Of a DNA stretch of 64,000 bases, positions 59,054-64,000 are shown one piece after another. The DNA lies in assembly GCF_000765805.2 (NCBI RefSeq), contig NZ_JRPD02000007.1:1-64000 (forward strand). The letters are read 5' to 3'. The position numbers were made by a program, and so were the translations under genes. Positions within the stretch are counted from its first letter, which is position 1, and each line of letters opens with the position of its first letter. Below the pieces are notes generated by a model. It made no database searches. It saw only the letters and a program-made list of their open reading frames with translations, and was not told the DNA's origin. The stretch comes from Helicobacter muridarum (GTDB lineage Bacteria; Campylobacterota; Campylobacteria; Campylobacterales; Helicobacteraceae).

Positions 59054-60364
59054 CTAAGTATTATGACTTACTAGAGAGTTAAGTAGATTTAAATATTGTT
59101 TCATAATTGTTTCTTTAGAAAAATTTTGCTTAGCTAAAATTAGGCTTTGTTGCCCCATTGATATACGTAAATTGCTATCTTGCATTAGCTTTTTTAGGCT
59201 TTTAGAAAATAATTGTTCTTGCTTGTCTCCATGCTCTATTAAAAACCCATTATCATCAAAGCATTCCCTTATGCTATGAATATCATAAGCTATAATTGGC
59301 AATCCATTACTCATTGCCTCTATTAGCACCATTGGCATACCCTCGTTGTATGAACTCATAGCATAAATATCTGAACTCAAATATTCCTTTTGTATATCGC
59401 TAGTGAAGTCTCTTAGGAATATATAATCTTGCATATCTAATTCTTGTATTAGTGCCTCTAATAATGTCTTTTGTCCATAATCAGAACCTATAATCTCGAG
59501 TCTCCAATGTGGAAATTCCCTAGCAATATAACTGTAGCTTCTAATCAATCTTGGGAAGCCTTTTTGGTCATCATTGGCCATTCTGCCTATTGATAGAATC
59601 TTGTATTTGCGTCCTATATTTGCGAGTGTCTCTTTAATATTTGTATTGCTTATAGCTAGCAGGGCAAATCTAGCTATGATAAAGTCAAATTTGTTTTGAT
59701 AGATATTGAGCTTTGCAAGTCTAGATTCTATATCCATATAGCTTATTTCTTTTATGTTTGTATTTATTAGATAGCTAGATAGAGCATTATGTAAATGTTT
59801 GCTTAAGTCCTTATAGCTTTGATTATTGTATTGCTGTAGTGTCTGATTTAGGGAATCAAATGGAATTTGTATAAAGTTTGCTATCTTTGTAGCATTTCTG
59901 TGTAGTTTGCCCCATTTATTATATTCGCTTTGACTTAGGAATACAAGCGCATCAAAGTAGCTATTTTTGCGCTTCTTATACTTTGATATTTGAATATGCA
60001 TAATCTTTATATACTTGGTATTGTCAACCTTAAACTTAGGGTATAGCATTGAAAAGCTATTTTCTATAATGATGTCTGCTTGTGCTGTTTTATTTAGTTT
60101 TAGATTTATGATAATATAGCCAAAGATTCTCCATATAAACCTAGAGATTCCCTTTCTTTTAGGTTTATCATAGTTATATAGGTAATTAATTTGTATGTTT
60201 TCATTCAATGGAAAGTAACAGTCTTTAGGACTATAAGAATCCTTAAAATAAGAAAGTATTTCTACTTCATATCCAGATTTATATAGTTCATTTGCTATGT
60301 TTACTACCACGCGTTCAGCACCACCTTTTAGTGCTATATTCTCACATGTTAATAAGATTTTCAT
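59054..60364 (-). CDS. Glycosyltransferase family 4 protein
   Basis: GT-B fold transferase of 436 residues. The N-terminal acceptor domain starts KILLTCENIALKGGAERVV. The donor domain has ILSIGRMANDDQKGFPRLIR, WRLEIIGSDYGQK and the EGMPMVLIEAMSNGLPIIAYD nucleotide-sugar site with the E-x7-E pattern. It is likely to add a sugar to LPS, a glycolipid or a glycoprotein. The central part (about 165-225) is longer and more variable than usual. It faces the gtrA gene divergently. Confidence 0.87.
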   Translation of the reverse strand: MKILLTCENIALKGGAERVVVNIANELYKSGYEVEILSYFKDSYSPKDCYFPLNENIQINYLYNYDKPKRKGISRFIWRIFGYIIINLKLNKTAQADIIIENSFSMLYPKFKVDNTKYIKIMHIQISKYKKRKNSYFDALVFLSQSEYNKWGKLHRNATKIANFIQIPFDSLNQTLQQYNNQSYKDLSKHLHNALSSYLINTNIKEISYMDIESRLAKLNIYQNKFDFIIARFALLAISNTNIKETLANIGRKYKILSIGRMANDDQKGFPRLIRSYSYIAREFPHWRLEIIGSDYGQKTLLEALIQELDMQDYIFLRDFTSDIQKEYLSSDIYAMSSYNEGMPMVLIEAMSNGLPIIAYDIHSIRECFDDNGFLIEHGDKQEQLFSKSLKKLMQDSNLRISMGQQSLILAKQNFSKETIMKQYLNLLNSLVSHNT

Positions 60365-60479
60365 TTTATTCCTATACTATTGATTGGGATAAATAATGTT
60401 TAACAATGAATATTTTACAATCACATTTTATTATTATTGACAAATATGATTTGGATTACTGTTAAGAGGATAGGGAAGT

Positions 60480-60914
60480 ATGTTTCAAGATTTTGTTAAT
60501 AGATTCCAAAGCTTGCTTATTAAATTAAATAGTAAGTTTCTGGAAGGCGCGCTTAAAGAGGCTTTTATGTATGGAGTTATTGGCGTGGCAAATACATTTA
60601 TAGGTATGGGTTCATGCCTATTGTTAACATACTTTGGGCTATTTCCAGAACTTGCCAATCTCTTAGGTAATATTGCTGGGATGCTAAACTCATATATGTT
60701 AAATAAGAGATTTACATTTAAGTCATCTAATTCCCATAAGAGAGACTTTTTACGCTTTTCTTTGGCAATGGGTATGGCATATATATTTAATTTAGCTGCC
60801 CTAGTTATGGCCCACAGAATTATAGGTATAGATGTATATGTATCACAGATTTTGGCTGCAATATGCTATACCATTAGCGGTTTTATTATTAGCAAGGTTT
60901 GGGTATTTAGGTAG
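60480..60914 (+). CDS. GtrA family membrane protein
   Basis: A 144-residue protein with four membrane spans. It opens with the typical EAFMYGVIGVANTFIGMGSC and MLNSYMLNKRFTFKS, and ends SGFIISKVWVFR. GtrA proteins are thought to flip undecaprenyl-phosphate-linked sugars across the inner membrane. Placement next to a glycosyltransferase fits surface glycan assembly. An AGAGGATAGGGAA region precedes the ATG. Confidence 0.88.
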   Translation: MFQDFVNRFQSLLIKLNSKFLEGALKEAFMYGVIGVANTFIGMGSCLLLTYFGLFPELANLLGNIAGMLNSYMLNKRFTFKSSNSHKRDFLRFSLAMGMAYIFNLAALVMAHRIIGIDVYVSQILAAICYTISGFIISKVWVFR

Positions 60915-60995
60915 ATTTAATGTCATATTAGATTTGTGGTGCTAATTTTTCTATGATAAAGCTATAATGTGAAAATATTTTTATCAAGGATTGCT

Positions 60996-61883
60996 ATGGG
61001 TTTGTTTCGTTCCGTGTGGTGCTTTATTGTAAAAGTTTTGGACTTTTTTACTAAATATTTCAAGGGAATGATTATTGTGGTAGTTTTACTTTTTATATTA
61101 TCAGTATCTCTTGATAATGAATCTTCTCCCCCGCCAAATCTTGCTAAAATACATTTAAATTATGCAATTATGGATAGTGCAGTATTTCGTGAGCAAATAG
61201 AGCTTATTAAGAAAAATCCAAGTATAAAAGGTGTGTTATTAATCATAAATTCTCCTGGTGGTGGCGTTGGAGCTAGTGTTGAAATAGCTGATATGATAAA
61301 GGAGCTTCAGGAGAGAGTCCCAGTTGTAGCCTATGTGCAATCTTTGATGGCTAGCGGAGCATATTATGCGGGTATGTATTCTAGCTACATATATGCAAAT
61401 AGAGGAGCATTAATTGGTTCTATTGGTGTGATTTTTGCTAGCTATAATATTGGGGAAGTATTAGATAAGATTGGTATTAGCACACAAGGCGTAAAGGCTG
61501 GCACATATAAAGAAGCTGGCACTATTACTAGGAAGTGGGACAATCATGAGTTAGATATGATAGAGACTTTGACACAGCAAAATTATAAAATGTTCTACTC
61601 TGATGTTATAGAAGCAAGAGGGGATAGATTGAAAGATAACAATCCTAAGGTATTTGCAGATGGTAGGGTTTTTAATGCTGCTAGCGCATTGGATTTAGGA
61701 TTAATTGATGGGATTGCTAGTCAAGATAAGGCAATATTACATCTGCAAGAGTTGGCAGGTATCAAGTATCCAATATGGCTAAAGAAGCCAAAGCTGCAAA
61801 GCTATATAGATTCTCTTGTTGATTCTTCTTTGCAGAGAATTATGTCTCTTTCATCATTTCAAATGCAAGCTATATGGAGATAG
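60996..61883 (+). CDS. sppA: Signal peptide peptidase SppA (short form)
   Basis: Inner-membrane serine protease that degrades leftover signal peptides. One N-terminal span (IIVVVLLFILSVSL) anchors a single S49 domain. The catalytic Ser lies in SLMASGAYYAG (about 120) and the Lys in VKAGTYKEAGT (about 172), counted from the ATG used here. This ATG has AAGGA five bases upstream. A GTG nine codons earlier has no ribosome-binding site. With 295 residues it is the short form. The stop lies three bases before the manC start. Confidence 0.92.
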   Translation: MGLFRSVWCFIVKVLDFFTKYFKGMIIVVVLLFILSVSLDNESSPPPNLAKIHLNYAIMDSAVFREQIELIKKNPSIKGVLLIINSPGGGVGASVEIADMIKELQERVPVVAYVQSLMASGAYYAGMYSSYIYANRGALIGSIGVIFASYNIGEVLDKIGISTQGVKAGTYKEAGTITRKWDNHELDMIETLTQQNYKMFYSDVIEARGDRLKDNNPKVFADGRVFNAASALDLGLIDGIASQDKAILHLQELAGIKYPIWLKKPKLQSYIDSLVDSSLQRIMSLSSFQMQAIWR

Positions 61884-61885
61884 AT

Positions 61886-63385
61886 ATGACTGTTTCTATT
61901 TTATGTGGCGGTAGTGGATCTAGGCTATTCCCTCTTTCTAGGACGTTAATGCCAAAGCAGTTTGTAAAACTAATAGGGGAAGATTCTTTATTTGCTTTAA
62001 CTCTTAGGCGAAATGCTAGCTTGTTGCAAGATTTGAAAGACAATAATCAAAATACATTACAAGTAATAACTAATGAATCGCAATATTTCTTAGCACTTGA
62101 TGAGGCTAAAAAAGAGGGGGTTTATGTAGATTATTTTATCTTAGAGTCTTTTTCTAAGAATACAGCTTCAGCTTTAACCATAGGAGCTATGCTAGCTGCT
62201 AGAGAGAATCCTAACGAAATTATATTAAGCATTCCTAGTGATCATTTGATAAATGATGATAAGTCTTATATTGATTCGATAAAACAAGCTCAAATCTTAG
62301 CCCAAAGTGATAATATCGTAGTATTTGGAATTATCCCTAAAAGTGCTCATACTGGATATGGATATATTGAATCTAAACAAATGGATTCAAATAGTAGTAG
62401 CATACATAAAGTTATTGCATTTCACGAAAAGCCAAGTCTAGAAGTTGCTATGGAATATTTGCAAAAAGGAAATTATTATTGGAATAGTGGAATGTTTTGC
62501 TATAAGGCAAAAATATTGCTAGATGAAATAAAGAAATATCAGCCACATATGTATCAGGTTTGCGAAGAGATTGTAAATGCGTTAGATTTTGATTCTAATT
62601 GTCATAAAAATGCTATAAATACAGAAAATTTGAGGCAAAAGGACAACTTAGCATATTCACAGCTTTATCGGCTAGATAGAATCCTAAGCAATAAATTGGA
62701 GGATATAAGTATCGATTATGCCCTGATTGAAAAGACAAATAAACTAAAGATGATAGAATGCAAATTTAATTGGAATGATGTGGGATGTTTTGATTCCTTG
62801 CAAGAGGTTTGGGCTAAGCTATGGCATAGAGATAGCGAGAATAACATTAGCAAAGGCGTATTAGAGAGCCTAGATTCATCTAATAATCTGATTATGTCAA
62901 ATAAGGCTGTTGCAACCATTGGTATAGAAGATTCTATTATCATTGATACATTTGATGTTTTGCTAATTGCTAAAAAAGGAAGTACTCAAGATGTAAGACA
63001 TATTGTTCAATCTTTAAAGGCAAAACATCCATATTTAGTTAGTAATCATAATGAAGTATATAGACCATGGGGCAGCTATACAGTTCTGTTAGAATCAAGT
63101 AACTATAAACTAAAAAGCATCATAGTAAAACCTAAGCATAGATTAAGTTTACAAAAGCATTATCATAGGAATGAACATTGGATTGTTGTTAGCGGTAGTG
63201 CTATTGTCCAAATTGCAGATAAAGAGAGTTTTTTAAAACCAAATGAATCGATTTATATCCCAATGGGACAGATTCACCGCTTAACTAATCCGGGTAATAT
63301 TGACTTAATAATAGTAGAAGTGCAAGTTGGAGAATACTTAGGCGAAGATGATATTCTAAGAATAGAAGATGATTATTCGCGCTAA
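61886..63385 (+). CDS. manC: Mannose-1-phosphate guanylyltransferase/mannose-6-phosphate isomerase
   Basis: Makes GDP-mannose for GDP-fucose and LPS sugars, and interconverts mannose-6-phosphate and fructose-6-phosphate. The nucleotidyltransferase domain has CGGSGSRLFPLSRTLMPKQF and SIPSDHLI. The C-terminal cupin carries RPWGSYTVLLES and LSLQKHYHRNEHWIVVSGSA. The length of 499 residues is a little above the typical 470. I use the ATG preceded by GGAG at six bases. An ATG four codons earlier overlaps that box and the sppA stop. It is tightly coupled to sppA. Confidence 0.93.
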   Translation: MTVSILCGGSGSRLFPLSRTLMPKQFVKLIGEDSLFALTLRRNASLLQDLKDNNQNTLQVITNESQYFLALDEAKKEGVYVDYFILESFSKNTASALTIGAMLAARENPNEIILSIPSDHLINDDKSYIDSIKQAQILAQSDNIVVFGIIPKSAHTGYGYIESKQMDSNSSSIHKVIAFHEKPSLEVAMEYLQKGNYYWNSGMFCYKAKILLDEIKKYQPHMYQVCEEIVNALDFDSNCHKNAINTENLRQKDNLAYSQLYRLDRILSNKLEDISIDYALIEKTNKLKMIECKFNWNDVGCFDSLQEVWAKLWHRDSENNISKGVLESLDSSNNLIMSNKAVATIGIEDSIIIDTFDVLLIAKKGSTQDVRHIVQSLKAKHPYLVSNHNEVYRPWGSYTVLLESSNYKLKSIIVKPKHRLSLQKHYHRNEHWIVVSGSAIVQIADKESFLKPNESIYIPMGQIHRLTNPGNIDLIIVEVQVGEYLGEDDILRIEDDYSR

Positions 63386-63707
63386 TAATTTGAATTTTGA
63401 GCTTAGCTCATACTCTAATACGTTATCTATTGTGGAAATCAATCTCCTAGATTTGATTATTTGACAAATCTATCTAAAAATATTTAATGTTCCAATGCCA
63501 ATTCTATAGATGATAAATAGATTCGTAGTCATTTGTTAGTCAAAATGATAACATCGTGTAAATTTCCGTTCTTATGATGAATGCAAATGCTTTCAAAACG
63601 CCTAATATAAGTCTATAAGCGATAATAAAGCTATTAGATTTTGAGTGTTGCAGTAGGATTGTTTATAAGATTGCTTGATATTATTTAGCTTTGTGTTTTT
63701 CTTATCC

Positions 63708-63770
63708 TTGTCATGGCTTAAGCTAAAGAAACTCTATTAATGAGATATTTCTCTACGCTCAACATGACAA
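63708..63770. repeat. Palindromic TTGTCATG...CATGACAA element
   Basis: A 63-base element has perfect 8-bp inverted ends. Internal sequence includes TGAGATATTTCTCTACGCTC, shared with 9690-9720 and, less exactly, 30594-30635. It is the most complete copy of this repeat family in the window. Confidence 0.65.
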
Positions 63771-63857
63771 TATAATATAGAGATGAGATATTTTTCATTT
63801 TACAATGCTCGCACATTGCGCAAGTGATTTGGGAGTGAAGCGAAATATCTAAAAATA

Positions 63858-63876
63858 GCGTAAGTTACAATTACGC
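63858..63876 (-). terminator. Possible terminator of nrdA
   Basis: On the minus strand GCGTAA and TTACGC form a 6-bp stem over a 7-base loop, followed by TATTTTTA, 12 bases past the nrdA stop. The stem is short but the position fits. Confidence 0.4.
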
Positions 63877-63887
63877 AATGCTATTTG

Positions 63888-64000
63888 TTATTGGCAGTTA
63901 TAACATTCCATGCTTCTATCGATGATATCGTCTTTTAGCTCTGGACTTTCACTTCGCAGATAATAGGTTGACTTTAGCCCAAGTTGCCAAGCAAGCATAT
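63888..64000 (-). CDS. nrdA: Ribonucleoside-diphosphate reductase alpha subunit, C-terminus (partial)
   Basis: The last 36 codons of a gene entering from the right. The peptide reads MLAWQLGLKSTYYLRSESP and ends in a CYNCQ tail. GLKSTYYLR is the conserved C-terminal segment of class Ia NrdA, and the terminal C-x2-C is the shuttle pair that re-reduces the active-site disulphide. The gene runs leftward on the minus strand, with its start beyond the window. Confidence 0.9.
   Translation of the reverse strand, partial: MLAWQLGLKSTYYLRSESPELKDDIIDRSMECYNCQ

Larger units (their letters stand above)
63386..63887. other. Intergenic region between manC and nrdA
   Basis: AT-rich, with no intact gene on either strand. 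It holds one full palindromic TTGTCATG...CATGACAA element and, near the nrdA end, a possible terminator. A sequence GTGATTTGGGAGTGAAGCGAAATATCTAAAA-like stretch around 63820-63855 vaguely resembles the reverse strand near 4400-4440 and may be another decayed repeat. Confidence 0.55.

Noticed and set aside
1-64000. CRISPR arrays, tRNA and rRNA genes, riboswitches
   Set aside because: No evenly spaced repeats, no tRNA clover-leaf motifs and no recognisable riboswitch cores were seen in the intergenic regions.

Overview
The window comes from a low-GC epsilonproteobacterium, almost certainly a Helicobacter and most likely of the enterohepatic type. The evidence is a complete ureABIEFGH cluster with the Helicobacter-style fused small subunit and the urea channel UreI, the pair of an HP0268-type Smr-like nuclease and miaB, the secG-frr-pyrE order known from H. 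pylori, a CBF2/HP0175-like PPIase, an LPP20-family lipoprotein, a type II DAHP synthase and an HP0056-like PutA. Unlike H. pylori it carries hisD and a short-form hisG plus argJ, which suggests a larger biosynthetic repertoire. The species cannot be fixed from this window.

Layout: 1-105, 3' end of an unrecognised gene; 0.3-4 kb, typA, the HP0268-like gene and miaB; 4.0-5.7 kb, a decaying gene-poor stretch with a G13 tract, palindromic repeats and the wreck of a gene that once overlapped the end of hisD; 5.7-16 kb, hisD, a DUF2156 protein, an alcohol dehydrogenase broken by a stop codon, pgi, DAHP synthase, ribF-tlyA-EI24 membrane protein, and a periplasmic PPIase; 16.6-24.8 kb, hypB, a pseudopilin-like protein, aldehyde dehydrogenase, a RavA-like protein whose ATPase motifs have eroded, an AtpZ-like protein, a histidine phosphatase, ftsW and ydcH; 25-30.5 kb, fliI, tig, tpx and pyrE-frr-secG; 31-46 kb, an ABC-2 permease, tkt, argJ, ribA, LPP20, hisG, fba, putA and leuS; 46-51 kb, yebC, two MFS transporters and a radical SAM protein; 51-56.4 kb, the urease operon; 56.5-63.4 kb, a periplasmic racemase, a YiiX-like hydrolase, a glycosyltransferase, GtrA, SppA and ManC; at the right edge, the 3' end of nrdA on the minus strand.

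The clearest functional unit is the urease system. UreA and UreB form the enzyme with every active-site residue at H. pylori numbering, UreI admits urea, UreE/F/G/H deliver nickel, and HypB, encoded alone about 34 kb away, can also feed nickel to urease and hydrogenase. Three features set it apart from the H. pylori version: UreA lacks the C-terminal tail of about 29 residues, UreI has greatly shortened periplasmic loops without histidines, and tandem TTGTCAA palindromes sit upstream of the promoter. The other points most worth checking are the RavA-like coiled-coil protein with degenerate Walker motifs, a family of TGTCAT...ATGACA intergenic palindromes, the G13 tract with a ribosome-binding site and start codon, and a Bsr-type periplasmic racemase beside the urease genes. 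I found no CRISPR array, tRNA, rRNA, prophage or complete insertion sequence.
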